DNA of 34,367 nucleotides from Flavobacteriales bacterium (GTDB lineage: Bacteria > Bacteroidota > Bacteroidia > Flavobacteriales > BACL11), in contig DUAO01000017.1 in assembly GCA_012960805.1 (NCBI GenBank), positions 2,773-37,139 on the forward strand, given 5' to 3'. Below are positions 24,838 to 33,005 of this stretch, piece by piece. Every line of letters starts with the position of its first letter. The stretch's first letter is position 1. The notes under the pieces were generated by a model. That model worked only from the letters and a program-made list of their open reading frames with translations, ran no database searches and was not told the DNA's origin. Both the position numbers and the translations under genes were made by a program.

Positions 24838-25890
24838 ATGAAACCGACCTCATTAAATACATTAGCTTGGAAAAAGTTGAAGCAAAATAAATTGGCTTTT
24901 TCTGCTTTGAGTTTTATTGTGCTTTGTGTTTTTATTGGAATATTTGCGGTGGCGCTGAGTTCTGATGATTCACCAATGGCAAATCAAATGCATATTGAAT
25001 TAGCAACAAAAAAACCTTTAACAAAAATTACTTTTCTGGAAATTCCTAAGCAAGAAATAAATAAAACCCCTTTTCTTGAAGGTTTATTTTTTGGAAAACC
25101 TTCAGGAGTTAAAAGAATCCCAATTGAAAAGTATACAATAACAAAAACAGGACTTTCCTATTTCCCTTTTCAATCAGAACTAGCAAAAACATATAGTGGT
25201 GATTATAAAATTACAACTCAAACTTTTTGGCTAGGAACAGATAAGTTTGGTAGGGATTTGCTTAGCCGCATGTTGTATGGCATCCGAATATCTTTGTCTG
25301 TTGGTTTTATTGCTGTTTTCATATCATTAATCATTGGTATTACTTTAGGGCTAATCGCTGGTTATTTCAGAGGGAGAACAGATGATGTTGTCATGTGGTT
25401 TGTCAATGTAATATGGTCTATCCCTACCTTACTTATGGTAATTGCAATCACTTTAGCGCTTGGGAAGGGTTTTTGGCAAGTGTTTGTTGCCGTTGGTTTA
25501 ACAATGTGGGTGGAAGTAGCCAGAATTGTTAGAGGCCAAGTTTTAGTTATCAGAGAGCTGGAATATGTAGAAGCAGGAAAAGCATTGGCGTACAAATCAG
25601 TTAGAATAATTTTCAAGCATATATTGCCCAATGTGATTGGGCCTGTTATTGTTATTTCGGCAGCCAATTTTGCAGCAGCAATTTTAATTGAAGCCGGGCT
25701 TTCCTTTTTAGGCATTGGTGCACAGCCACCCATGCCAAGTTGGGGTGGTATGATAAAAGATCATTATGCTTATATCATTATAGATAAGGCCTATTTAGCA
25801 ATTATTCCAGGGGTGGCAATTATGAGTTTGGTATTAGCCTTTATGTTATTAGGAAATGGTTTACGAGATGCGTTTGATGTTAAAAATTAA
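24838..25890 (+). CDS. ABC transporter permease of the OppC/DppC (peptide/nickel) family
   Basis: A 350-aa inner-membrane permease. An N-terminal transmembrane helix (about 18-40) is followed by a long periplasmic insertion (about 42-125), then the conserved FWLGTDKFGRDLLSRMLYG entry to the five-helix core. The EAA loop for ATPase contact is EYVEAGKALAYKSVRIIFKHILP, and GLSFLGIGAQPPMPSWGGM is family-typical. It would be half of a dimeric channel for oligopeptides or a similar solute. No OppB-like partner, ATPase or binding protein gene is adjacent, so these must be elsewhere. The ATG follows the GT2 stop codon directly. Confidence 0.93.
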   Translation: MKPTSLNTLAWKKLKQNKLAFSALSFIVLCVFIGIFAVALSSDDSPMANQMHIELATKKPLTKITFLEIPKQEINKTPFLEGLFFGKPSGVKRIPIEKYTITKTGLSYFPFQSELAKTYSGDYKITTQTFWLGTDKFGRDLLSRMLYGIRISLSVGFIAVFISLIIGITLGLIAGYFRGRTDDVVMWFVNVIWSIPTLLMVIAITLALGKGFWQVFVAVGLTMWVEVARIVRGQVLVIRELEYVEAGKALAYKSVRIIFKHILPNVIGPVIVISAANFAAAILIEAGLSFLGIGAQPPMPSWGGMIKDHYAYIIIDKAYLAIIPGVAIMSLVLAFMLLGNGLRDAFDVKN

Positions 25891-25901
25891 AATATAAAAT
25901 T

Positions 25902-26402
25902 ATGGAATTAATATTTTCGGCACTTATAATTTTCTCTCTTAGATTGGCCGACCAGAGTTTGGGAACAATGAGAGCATTATTAGTTGCAAAGAATAAGCCA
26001 ATTTATGCAGCTCTTATTGGTTTAGTTGAATCGGCAATTTGGATAGTTGCTATTTCACAAGTAATAAAGGATATTGATGACCCAGTTCTTATTGGCGCTT
26101 ATGCAGCTGGTTTTGCAGCTGGAACTATTTTGGGTTCTTATATTGAGCGTTTGGTTGGTGTAGGAAATATTGTCGTAAGGGTTTTTTGCCCGGCTAACTC
26201 ACCTTCAGTAGCTGAAGCACTTAGAGAAAACGGCCATGGAGTTACTGTTATTGATGGAGAGGGTAAGGACGGGCCTGTAAAAATATATTGGTGCGTAATT
26301 TCTAGAAGAAAATTAAAAGCAGTGCTTAAGATGATTGAAGAAATTAATCCTAAGGCTTATATTACTACAGATATGACGAGCCCAACTTCACTTAAGAAAT
26401 AA
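25902..26402 (+). CDS. UPF0316 (DUF5698/DUF2179) membrane protein
   Basis: A 166-aa protein with three N-terminal hydrophobic segments (about 1-20, 32-52, 62-82) containing RLADQSLGTMRALLVAK and the AAYAAGFAAGTILGSYIERL-like stretch. A cytoplasmic DUF2179-type domain (about 90-160) follows, with GHGVTVIDGEGKDGPVKIYW and SRRKLKAVLKMI. DUF2179 domains are small ligand- or metal-sensing units in this and the YitT family; the function is unknown. It lies 11 bp after the OppC-like gene and its TAA abuts the stop of the convergent AtoE-like gene. Confidence 0.9.
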   Translation: MELIFSALIIFSLRLADQSLGTMRALLVAKNKPIYAALIGLVESAIWIVAISQVIKDIDDPVLIGAYAAGFAAGTILGSYIERLVGVGNIVVRVFCPANSPSVAEALRENGHGVTVIDGEGKDGPVKIYWCVISRRKLKAVLKMIEEINPKAYITTDMTSPTSLKK

Positions 26403-27746
26403 TCAAAAAACTAACAATCCCCCAATAAAAATAACAATTCCAACAAGCAGTAAAATAAGTGTGTAAGGGAGAATCTCTTTTGCCTTTAAGCCTGTAATCC
26501 CCAATAATGGTAATGCCCAAAAGGGTTGCAGCATATTAGTAAGTTGGTCTCCATAAGCCAATGCCATTACACTTTTGGGTATGCTTACTCCTAATTGTGT
26601 GGCTGCCTCAACAATAATTGGTCCTTGTACCGCCCATTGCCCACCGCCACTAGGCACAAAAATATTTACAATAGCCGCACTTATAAAAGTAAATATTGGA
26701 AATGTAGTTTCATTAGAGATGCTTACAAAAAAGTCAGACATAATCTGAACCATTCCAGAATGATTCATAATTCCCATAATTCCAAAATAAAGCGGGAACT
26801 GTATTAGTATCCCTGAAGCGCCACTAATGGCTTTATCTACTCCTTTCAAGAAATTATAAAAACTACTGTGCATCATAACTGCTAGCCCTAATAAAACAAG
26901 GTTAATATAGTTCGGGGTAATAATATTTAGTGAGATGTTTTCGGGAAGTATAAATGCTTTGTAAAAAGCAAAGGCTAAGATTATGCCACCAAAAATGTAC
27001 GCCATAATTCTGGAATGATCTATTTTTTCCGCCCCCTGTATCTCTACAGTCTCATTTTCTAATGAAGTTTGTGTAGGTAAAGCGCTACTTTTACTTCTCT
27101 TGCCTAAATAATACATTGTTAGTGGTAAAACAATTAGCAGTACAACACTTACACTAATATTCATAGCAGAAAAAATGGTTTCCCCTTGAGAGATAACCCC
27201 TATTTTATCTGCTAAAAAGTGACCTTCTTCAGCAATTTTTATAGGTGCAGAACCTGATATTCCTCCATGCCAAACCATAAGCCCTGAATAACCTGCAGCA
27301 CCAATTAGTGGATAGTTGAGGGGTATATTATTTTTGCTTGCATGCTCTCCAACTTTCCGAGCAAAAATCGCTCCAAAAATAAGGCCTAATCCCCAGTTAA
27401 AGAAAGAAACTACTAGCGTAAAAAAAGTAATAATAGCAGCAGCATTGGCTGTGTTATTACAAAAACTAGTTCCTTTTTCAATAAGTGAGTTAATTGGTTT
27501 TGTAAGTGCTAATACATGGCCAAGTACGAGCATCAGCATCATTTGAATAGCAAAAACTAGTAAAGGAGGATGCCAAACACCTTCTTCCCAATAAGATAAA
27601 AGCTGAAGAATATGAGATTCTTCAGCTTTTGGTTGTGTAATAAATAGGGCTAAAATAAATGTGAAAAAAGTAAGTAAAACCGCTATAGTAAAAGGTGCTG
27701 GCAAAAGCCCCTTAAATACCTTTTCAAACTTTTTTGCAATTGACAT
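26403..27746 (-). CDS. atoE: Short-chain fatty acid transporter, AtoE-like
   Basis: A 447-aa inner-membrane carrier with about 12 hydrophobic segments. Family motifs include KGLLPAPFTIAVLLTFFTF near the start, FFNWGLGLIFGAIFARKVGE and GYSGLMVWHGGISGSAPI in the middle, and IFVPSGGGQWAVQGPI and GDQLTNMLQPFWALPLLGI in the last third. The family is thought to take up short-chain fatty acids such as acetoacetate or butyrate. It begins 2 bp after the DUF3127 stop and is probably co-transcribed. Codons about 39-49 lie inside a perfect 14-bp inverted repeat (27598-27630), which is unusual for a coding region. Confidence 0.9.
   Translation of the reverse strand: MSIAKKFEKVFKGLLPAPFTIAVLLTFFTFILALFITQPKAEESHILQLLSYWEEGVWHPPLLVFAIQMMLMLVLGHVLALTKPINSLIEKGTSFCNNTANAAAIITFFTLVVSFFNWGLGLIFGAIFARKVGEHASKNNIPLNYPLIGAAGYSGLMVWHGGISGSAPIKIAEEGHFLADKIGVISQGETIFSAMNISVSVVLLIVLPLTMYYLGKRSKSSALPTQTSLENETVEIQGAEKIDHSRIMAYIFGGIILAFAFYKAFILPENISLNIITPNYINLVLLGLAVMMHSSFYNFLKGVDKAISGASGILIQFPLYFGIMGIMNHSGMVQIMSDFFVSISNETTFPIFTFISAAIVNIFVPSGGGQWAVQGPIIVEAATQLGVSIPKSVMALAYGDQLTNMLQPFWALPLLGITGLKAKEILPYTLILLLVGIVIFIGGLLVF
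27598..27630. repeat. Perfect 14-bp inverted repeat, terminator-like, inside the AtoE-like gene
   Basis: Left arm AAAAGCTGAAGAAT (27598-27611), loop ATGAG (27612-27616), right arm ATTCTTCAGCTTTT (27617-27630), with no mismatch. On either strand it reads as a GC-containing stem ending in four U, the shape of a bidirectional intrinsic terminator. It lies about 116 bases into the atoE coding sequence, over codons 39-49 (PKAEESHILQLL). It could attenuate atoE, stop antisense transcription, or be a protein-binding site. Confidence 0.9.
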
Positions 27747-27748
27747 CT

Positions 27749-28102
27749 TTAAAATGGCAAATCGTCTTCTTTTGTTTCCGGAGCATTAAATACTGGTGCA
27801 GCTTCCATTTCAGAGCTTCCGGCTCCTTGACCTTCAATTCTCCATGCGTCAATGTTATGGAAGTATTTTCCGTTATATTCTCTGGATGATAAGTTAAAAG
27901 AAACTTCAACTTGATCTCCTTCATTATGATGGTTTAACATTTCAATTTTGTCCTCGCCAAATAATTGAAAACAAACTTCTGGATTATATTGTGCCCCTGT
28001 ATCAATCAAGAATGATTGTTTTTTCCATTCTTTCCCTGCTTTTGATGTTCCACTTTCAACACTTAATTTTCTACTTAACTTTCCTTTTACTGATAAACTC
28101 AT
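27749..28102 (-). CDS. DUF3127 protein, OB-fold-like, with an SSB-like acidic tail
   Basis: A 117-aa cytoplasmic protein. The body (about 1-90) is a small beta domain with the look of an OB fold: VKGKLSRKLSVESGTSKAGK, then EWKKQSFLIDTG, then EGDQVEVSFNLSSREYNGKYF. A flexible stretch precedes a C-terminal acidic tip, KEDDLPF. That tip closely resembles the DDDIPF end by which bacterial SSB recruits DNA repair proteins. I infer single-stranded nucleic acid binding or association with SSB partners; the family itself is uncharacterised as far as I recall. It is followed after 2 bp by the AtoE-like gene. Confidence 0.85.
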   Translation of the reverse strand: MSLSVKGKLSRKLSVESGTSKAGKEWKKQSFLIDTGAQYNPEVCFQLFGEDKIEMLNHHNEGDQVEVSFNLSSREYNGKYFHNIDAWRIEGQGAGSSEMEAAPVFNAPETKEDDLPF

Positions 28103-28127
28103 CTTTTATATTTTATAATTAGGTGTA

Positions 28128-28135
28128 CAAATTTA
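28128..28135 (-). promoter_or_regulatory. -7 box for DUF3127-atoE
   Basis: TAAATTTG on the minus strand, an exact TAnnTTTG match, giving an expected leader of about 19 nt before the ATG at 28102. Confidence 0.4.
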
Positions 28136-28195
28136 AATAAAAAACTTAGTAAAAAATCTTTAAAGCCCCTTTTATGTGTGAATGTTAAAAAATAA

Positions 28196-28203
28196 TATCT
28201 TTG
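28196..28203 (+). promoter_or_regulatory. -7 box for tRNA-Leu
   Basis: TATCTTTG, an exact TAnnTTTG match, ten bases before the tRNA 5' end, with a possible weak -33 element TTTATG at 28171-28176 (19-base spacing). Confidence 0.6.
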
Positions 28204-28213
28204 TCTCCCTTTT

Positions 28214-28295
28214 GCGGGTATGGCGGAATTGGTAGACGTGCTAGACTTAGGATCTAGTGCCGTAAGGCGTGGGGGTTCGAGTCCCTTTACCCGCA
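28214..28295 (+). tRNA. tRNA-Leu (anticodon UAG)
   Basis: An 82-nt class II tRNA. The acceptor stem is GCGGGTA / TACCCGC with discriminator A at 28295. The D-loop is of the GGTAGAC type. The anticodon arm is CTAGA-CTTAGGA-TCTAG with anticodon TAG, which reads CUN leucine codons. A long variable arm (TGCCGTAAGGCGT) is followed by the T arm GGGGGTTCGAGTCCCTT. CCA is not encoded after the discriminator (CAC follows). Confidence 0.97.
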
Positions 28296-28302
28296 CAAAA
28301 TT

Positions 28303-28328
28303 AAGCAAGCGTTTTCGCTTGCTTTTTT
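28303..28328 (+). terminator. Intrinsic terminator after tRNA-Leu
   Basis: A 9-bp perfect stem AAGCAAGCG / CGCTTGCTT with a TTTT loop and a run of six T (28323-28328), eight bases after the tRNA. Confidence 0.92.
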
Positions 28329-28401
28329 GTTGAAATATTCTTTTTAATTATCGCATAAATAAGTGTATTTTCGCAACCCTTTTTAAAACAATAAATAAAA
28401 G

Positions 28402-29757
28402 ATGAATTTAATACAAAGCAAAGCAAAAGATTTAATGGCCACAATTACAATTAATGTCGTGGAAAGTGATTATACTGAAAAAGTTGATAAGGCATTGAAA
28501 GATTACCGTAAAACAGCTGTAATTCCTGGATTCAGAAAAGGGAAAACGCCAATGGGAATTATCAATAAGAAATACAGAACATCTGTTATTGTTGAAGAAG
28601 TAAACAAATTAATTCAAGATGAATTATACAAACACATTACTGAACAAAAAGTAAGGGTGTTGGGTTCGCCAATGCCATTGGAAACAAGTAAAATTGACTG
28701 GGAAAATCAAGTTGATTTTAAATTTGAATATGAAATTGCTTTAGCGCCAGAATTTGATGTAAAAATTACAAATAAGGATAAATTAAATTTTTACAACATT
28801 AAAGCAGATGCTAAATTAGTAGATAGCTACTGTACTGATATTGCAAAAAAATATGGTAAAATGAGCAATCCTGAAGTTTCAGAGGAAGGTGATTTGATTT
28901 TTTGTGCAATTAACCAACTTGATGTTGATGGAAATATAATGAAAAATGGAATACAAAATGAAGCGACTGTATCCATGGATCATATTGCTGATAAAAAAAT
29001 ACAAAAACAATTTGTTGACGTAAAAACGAATGATATTATTACTGTAAATGTAATGAAGGCATTTAAAAATCATACGGATTTAGCAGCTATGTTAAGTGTT
29101 TCGCATGAAGTAATTCATAATTTAACATCAGAAGAATTTCAGTTTAATGTAAAAAATATTAATCGTTTGCAGCCTGCCGATTTGAATACCGAATTATTTG
29201 ACAAGGTATATGGTGCGGCTACTGTTAAGAATGTAAAAGAATTTAAAGCAAAAATTCAAGCAGAGGCTGAAGGACAGTTGGTAGGAGAAAGTGACAGAAT
29301 GCTTAAAAATGATGTAGTTACTTATTTTGTTGAAAAACTCAAACTACAAATGCCAGATGATTTCTTAAAAAAATGGTTGGTTCAAACTTCAGAACAACCG
29401 ATTACTACGGAAATGCTTAACACTGAATACGACATGTATTCAAAAAGTTTGCAATGGCAGTTAATTGAGAATAAAATCTTAGAAAATTATGAGATTAAAG
29501 TAACTCAGGATGATGTAGTTGTACATACTAAAAAGCTAATCGGGATGCAAATGAAGCAATATGGACAGCCAGAAGGTGATGATGCCCAATTGACAGATAT
29601 TGCTACTAATATCCTTAAAAATGAGGAAGAAAGAAAGAAGGTTTACGATAAAATTTTTGATGAAAGAACTTTAGCTATTTACAAAGAAAATTTCAAATTA
29701 ACTGAGAAAAGCATTTCTTATGATGATTTTGTTAAATTAGCATCAGAAAATAATTAA
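28402..29757 (+). CDS. tig: Trigger factor (ribosome-associated chaperone)
   Basis: Binds ribosomal protein L23 at the tunnel exit and shields nascent chains. The 451-aa protein has the N-terminal ribosome-binding domain with the signature GFRKGK (43-48). The central region (about 150-245) stands where the FKBP-like PPIase domain lies but is poorly conserved by eye, as in many Bacteroidota. The helical C-terminal chaperone arms are about 250-430. It opens the tig-clpP-clpX operon, 12 bp before clpP. A near-match -7 box, TATTTTCG, lies at 28366 but has one wrong base. Confidence 0.95.
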   Translation: MNLIQSKAKDLMATITINVVESDYTEKVDKALKDYRKTAVIPGFRKGKTPMGIINKKYRTSVIVEEVNKLIQDELYKHITEQKVRVLGSPMPLETSKIDWENQVDFKFEYEIALAPEFDVKITNKDKLNFYNIKADAKLVDSYCTDIAKKYGKMSNPEVSEEGDLIFCAINQLDVDGNIMKNGIQNEATVSMDHIADKKIQKQFVDVKTNDIITVNVMKAFKNHTDLAAMLSVSHEVIHNLTSEEFQFNVKNINRLQPADLNTELFDKVYGAATVKNVKEFKAKIQAEAEGQLVGESDRMLKNDVVTYFVEKLKLQMPDDFLKKWLVQTSEQPITTEMLNTEYDMYSKSLQWQLIENKILENYEIKVTQDDVVVHTKKLIGMQMKQYGQPEGDDAQLTDIATNILKNEEERKKVYDKIFDERTLAIYKENFKLTEKSISYDDFVKLASENN

Positions 29758-29768
29758 AAAATACAACC

Positions 29769-30443
29769 ATGGATTACGGAAAAGAATTTCAGAAATACGC
29801 AACAAAACATAGGGGTATAAGTAGCTTACACCTTAACGAATTTTCATCAATGCACGGCAATTATATTTCACCAACTATTATTGAAGAAAGACAGATGAAT
29901 GTTGCAAGTATGGATGTTTTCTCTCGTTTGATGATGGATAGAATTATCTTTTTAGGCGTGCCTATTAATGATTATGTGGCCAATGTTATTCAAGCACAAT
30001 TATTATTTTTGGAATCAGTAGATGCTCAAAAAGATATTTTGATTTATTTAAACTCCCCAGGAGGAGGGGTGTATGCAGGGCTTGGAATTTACGATACCAT
30101 ACAGTATATCACTCCTGATGTTTCAACAATTTGCACAGGGATGGCTGCCTCAATGGGTGCAGTATTATTGTGTGCTGGGACAGCAGGAAAGCGAACAGCT
30201 CTAAAGCATTCTCGCGTAATGATTCATCAGCCTTTAGGAGGCGCGCAAGGGCAAGCTTCTGATATTGAAATTACTGCAAAGGAAATTCAAAAGTTGAAAA
30301 AGGAACTTTATGAAATTATTTCTGCTCATTCTGGAAAATCATATGATGAAGTTTGGAAAGATAGCGATAGAGATTATTGGATGACAGCAGAAGAGGCAAA
30401 AGTATACGGTATGATTGATGAGGTATTGGAAAGAAAAAAATAG
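29769..30443 (+). CDS. clpP: ATP-dependent Clp protease proteolytic subunit ClpP
   Basis: Serine peptidase subunit that forms the double-heptamer chamber of the ClpXP protease. The catalytic triad is visible: S128 (GMAASMGA), H153 (VMIHQPLGG) and D202 (DRDYW). LNSPGGGVYAGLGIYDT (about 95-110) is the substrate-binding strand. At 224 aa it has an N-terminal extension of roughly 30 residues before the conserved PTIIEERQ. It lies 12 bp after tig and 3 bp before clpX. Confidence 0.98.
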   Translation: MDYGKEFQKYATKHRGISSLHLNEFSSMHGNYISPTIIEERQMNVASMDVFSRLMMDRIIFLGVPINDYVANVIQAQLLFLESVDAQKDILIYLNSPGGGVYAGLGIYDTIQYITPDVSTICTGMAASMGAVLLCAGTAGKRTALKHSRVMIHQPLGGAQGQASDIEITAKEIQKLKKELYEIISAHSGKSYDEVWKDSDRDYWMTAEEAKVYGMIDEVLERKK

Positions 30444-30446
30444 TAA

Positions 30447-31676
30447 ATGTCAGAAAACGATAAAGTAGTATGTTCTTTTTGTGGGAAAAATAAGCAAGAC
30501 ACAAATATCCTAATTGCCGGAACATCTGCGCATATTTGTGACGCCTGTATTGAGCAGGCACATGATATAGTTAAGGAAGATGTTATTTCTAAAACTACAC
30601 TTTCAAAAGATTTTACACTTTTAAAGCCAAAGGAAATTAAGGCGCATTTGGATGATTTTGTCATAGGTCAGGATGATGCTAAAAAGGTAATATCGGTTGC
30701 AGTTTATAATCATTACAAAAGAATTTTACAACCTGACACTACTGAAGAGGATATTGAAATTGAAAAGTCAAATATCATTATGGTTGGGCGTACCGGTACC
30801 GGAAAAACCTTGCTTGCACGTTCCATTGCAAAGCTCTTAAAAGTGCCTTTTTGTATTGCTGATGCTACTGTGCTTACTGAAGCTGGTTATGTTGGTGAGG
30901 ATGTGGAAAATATTTTGACACGTCTTTTGCAAGCAGCCGATTATGATGTAGAGCAAGCTCAAAGAGGTATTGTTTTTATTGATGAGATTGATAAAGTAGC
31001 GCGTAAAAGTGATAACCCCTCCATTACCCGTGATGTAAGTGGAGAAGGGGTGCAACAAGCAATGTTGAAATTATTGGAAGGTACGATTGTTAATGTTCCG
31101 CCACAAGGTGGGCGTAAGCATCCTGACCAAAAAATGATTGCCTTAGACACTAAAGATATTTTATTTATTAGTGGCGGAGCTTTTGATGGAATTGAACAAC
31201 ATATATCCAGCAGAATGAATACGCGTTCAATTGGTTTTAGGTCAGAACAAGAAAATGATATTGATAAAGAAAACTTATTGCAATATATTTCGCCACAGGA
31301 TTTGAAATCATTTGGATTAATTCCTGAATTGATTGGAAGAATGCCAGTGGTTACACACTTAAATCCTTTGGATAGAGCTGCCTTAAAATTAATCCTGACT
31401 GAACCTAAAAATGCATTGACTAAACAATATCAGAAACTATTTGATATGGATGGTGTTGAGCTTAGTTTTGATAAAAAAGCAATTGATATTATTGTTGATA
31501 AAGCAATGGAATTCAAGTTAGGCGCTAGAGGTTTGCGTTCAATTTGTGAGGCAATTATGTTAGATGCCATGTTTGAGTTTCCTTCAGATAAAAGCAAAAA
31601 AGAGTTACGGATTACAGCGGCCTATGTAAAAGTACAGCTGAATAAAATTTCATTCACTAAATTAATGGTAGCTTAA
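30447..31676 (+). CDS. clpX: ATP-dependent Clp protease ATP-binding subunit ClpX
   Basis: AAA+ unfoldase that feeds substrates to ClpP. The N-terminal zinc domain has C9, C12, C31 and C34. Walker A is GRTGTGKT (114-121; Arg where E. coli has Pro), the pore-1 loop is GYVG (147-150), and Walker B is IVFIDEID (175-182). The RKH motif (GGRKHPDQ) and the IGF loop that docks on ClpP (RSIGFRSE) are kept. The length of 409 aa is normal. Its stop shares the TTAA with the stop of the convergent lipoprotein gene. Confidence 0.98.
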   Translation: MSENDKVVCSFCGKNKQDTNILIAGTSAHICDACIEQAHDIVKEDVISKTTLSKDFTLLKPKEIKAHLDDFVIGQDDAKKVISVAVYNHYKRILQPDTTEEDIEIEKSNIIMVGRTGTGKTLLARSIAKLLKVPFCIADATVLTEAGYVGEDVENILTRLLQAADYDVEQAQRGIVFIDEIDKVARKSDNPSITRDVSGEGVQQAMLKLLEGTIVNVPPQGGRKHPDQKMIALDTKDILFISGGAFDGIEQHISSRMNTRSIGFRSEQENDIDKENLLQYISPQDLKSFGLIPELIGRMPVVTHLNPLDRAALKLILTEPKNALTKQYQKLFDMDGVELSFDKKAIDIIVDKAMEFKLGARGLRSICEAIMLDAMFEFPSDKSKKELRITAAYVKVQLNKISFTKLMVA

Positions 31677-32479
31677 TTTACTACTATAGGATAAGTATTT
31701 CCGTTTATTGTAACATCAAAATTACAATCACACAATGAATCGCCATAATTAATGATTCTATCTGCATAGCCATTTGGTATTATTGTTGCTTCCCCACTCT
31801 TAATTACACAAGATGGCAAGCATCCCAAATCAATATTAAGTGTGTCAGTAATTTCCATACTAAAACTATTGTTGTTTACTCCAGTACCATTAGCTGAACC
31901 AGTAATTTTATATTGATCATCTGAAATGTCATAATAAGTAGCGCTGCCACTTACCCATTCTCTGGTTCGGGTTGCATTCCAATTAATAGTACCATTATTA
32001 GTCGCAATACTTGCATTGTTTACTTCAATAGTAAACCACATATTTCCTTTATTATTTCTTCCTTGGTTAGCAACTATTTTTTCTCCTTGAACTAAATTAT
32101 TGTTGACATAATAATTGTCAAAAGTTGTTGTCATTACAGCTAATGAATCACGGTATTTCCCGGTATAAGTAATAATGAGTTTTCCTTTTCGGAGTTTAGC
32201 ATTATGCAGGCAGTTTGTTGTGCCAAAATTAATGATTAAAGTATCGGCATTAGCAGTATCCGTATTTATTAGCTGGTAAGAGGCGCATGATTTATTGATT
32301 CCACTAGATAAAAATCCTTCCTCAACAATTCTTCCTACATCATTAAAAGTTTGTTCTGCAAACAAATGGTCTTGTGTAGCTTGAGTACTTGCAAGATCAT
32401 TATTACTAATTACATCCTCATCCTTACAAGAGTAAAGAAGAACTGTTAATGCACTAAATGCTAAAAATACTTTCTTCAT
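31673..32479 (-). CDS. Hypothetical lipoprotein, beta-rich
   Basis: A 268-aa putative lipoprotein with signal sequence 1-17 and a lipobox, LYSC, giving a lipidated C18 followed by KDEDV. The acidic residues after the cysteine resemble the surface-export signal of Bacteroidota lipoproteins. The rest is beta-rich, with asparagine/threonine-rich strands ([20 protein letters not shown], then [16 protein letters not shown]). Cysteines sit in pairs (CLPSC and CDC near the end). No enzyme motif is recognised. I recall similar proteins in other flavobacteria, but no function. It is the last gene after folA (18 bp gap). Confidence 0.8.
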   Translation of the reverse strand: MKKVFLAFSALTVLLYSCKDEDVISNNDLASTQATQDHLFAEQTFNDVGRIVEEGFLSSGINKSCASYQLINTDTANADTLIINFGTTNCLHNAKLRKGKLIITYTGKYRDSLAVMTTTFDNYYVNNNLVQGEKIVANQGRNNKGNMWFTIEVNNASIATNNGTINWNATRTREWVSGSATYYDISDDQYKITGSANGTGVNNNSFSMEITDTLNIDLGCLPSCVIKSGEATIIPNGYADRIINYGDSLCDCNFDVTINGNTYPIVVN

Positions 32480-32497
32480 ATTAAATTTTTCGTAAAA

Positions 32498-33004
32498 CTA
32501 CTTATTTTTCTTCAAAGTAATAAAATCATAATTGTAACTATGCTTTTCATCAGCTTTGTTTTCTATTTTATTTATCTCTTCCCAATCTGAATTTAATTCT
32601 GGGAAAAAAGTGTCTCCCTCAAATGAATGGTGAATTTTAGTTAAATAGACTTTATCTATCATGTTTGCTTCAAGCGCTAGCTTGTAAATTTGTCCTCCAC
32701 CAATAATGAAAGGTTCAGAATCTCCATTTTGTTTTGCAACTTCCAAAGCCGCTTCAACAGAATTCACTACCATACATCCTTCTGCTTTATAATCCGATTG
32801 CCTTGTAATAACTACATTGGTTCTATTTGGCAATGGGCGGTATTTATGCGGAATAGATTCAAAGTTTTTCCTACCCATTATTACATGATGCCCTATAGTT
32901 GTTTCTTTAAAAAATCTCATGTCATTAGGTAAATGCCAGATAAGGTCATTGTCTTTTCCAATCACTCCATTTTCAGATACCGCTACAATTAATGAGACTT
33001 TCAT
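32498..33004 (-). CDS. folA: Dihydrofolate reductase
   Basis: Reduces dihydrofolate to tetrahydrofolate with NADPH, restoring the cofactor used up by thymidylate synthase. The 168-aa protein has the substrate site IWHLPNDMRFF with catalytic Asp28. It also has the NADPH-binding GHHVIMGRKNFESIP and IIGGGQIYKLAL segments and the C-terminal GDTFFPE. It begins one base after the stop of the saccharopine-dehydrogenase-like gene and belongs to the thyA operon. Confidence 0.97.
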   Translation of the reverse strand: MKVSLIVAVSENGVIGKDNDLIWHLPNDMRFFKETTIGHHVIMGRKNFESIPHKYRPLPNRTNVVITRQSDYKAEGCMVVNSVEAALEVAKQNGDSEPFIIGGGQIYKLALEANMIDKVYLTKIHHSFEGDTFFPELNSDWEEINKIENKADEKHSYNYDFITLKKNK

Positions 33005-33005
33005 T

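Noticed and set aside
28099..28308. Minus-strand open frame across tRNA-Leu
   Set aside because: It reads through the tRNA and its leader; peptide pieces such as RVKGLEPPRLTALDPKSS are a known artefact of antisense tRNA-Leu translation.
28366..28373. TATTTTCG before tig as a -7 box
   Set aside because: One mismatch at the conserved TTTG; not stronger than chance in this AT-rich stretch.
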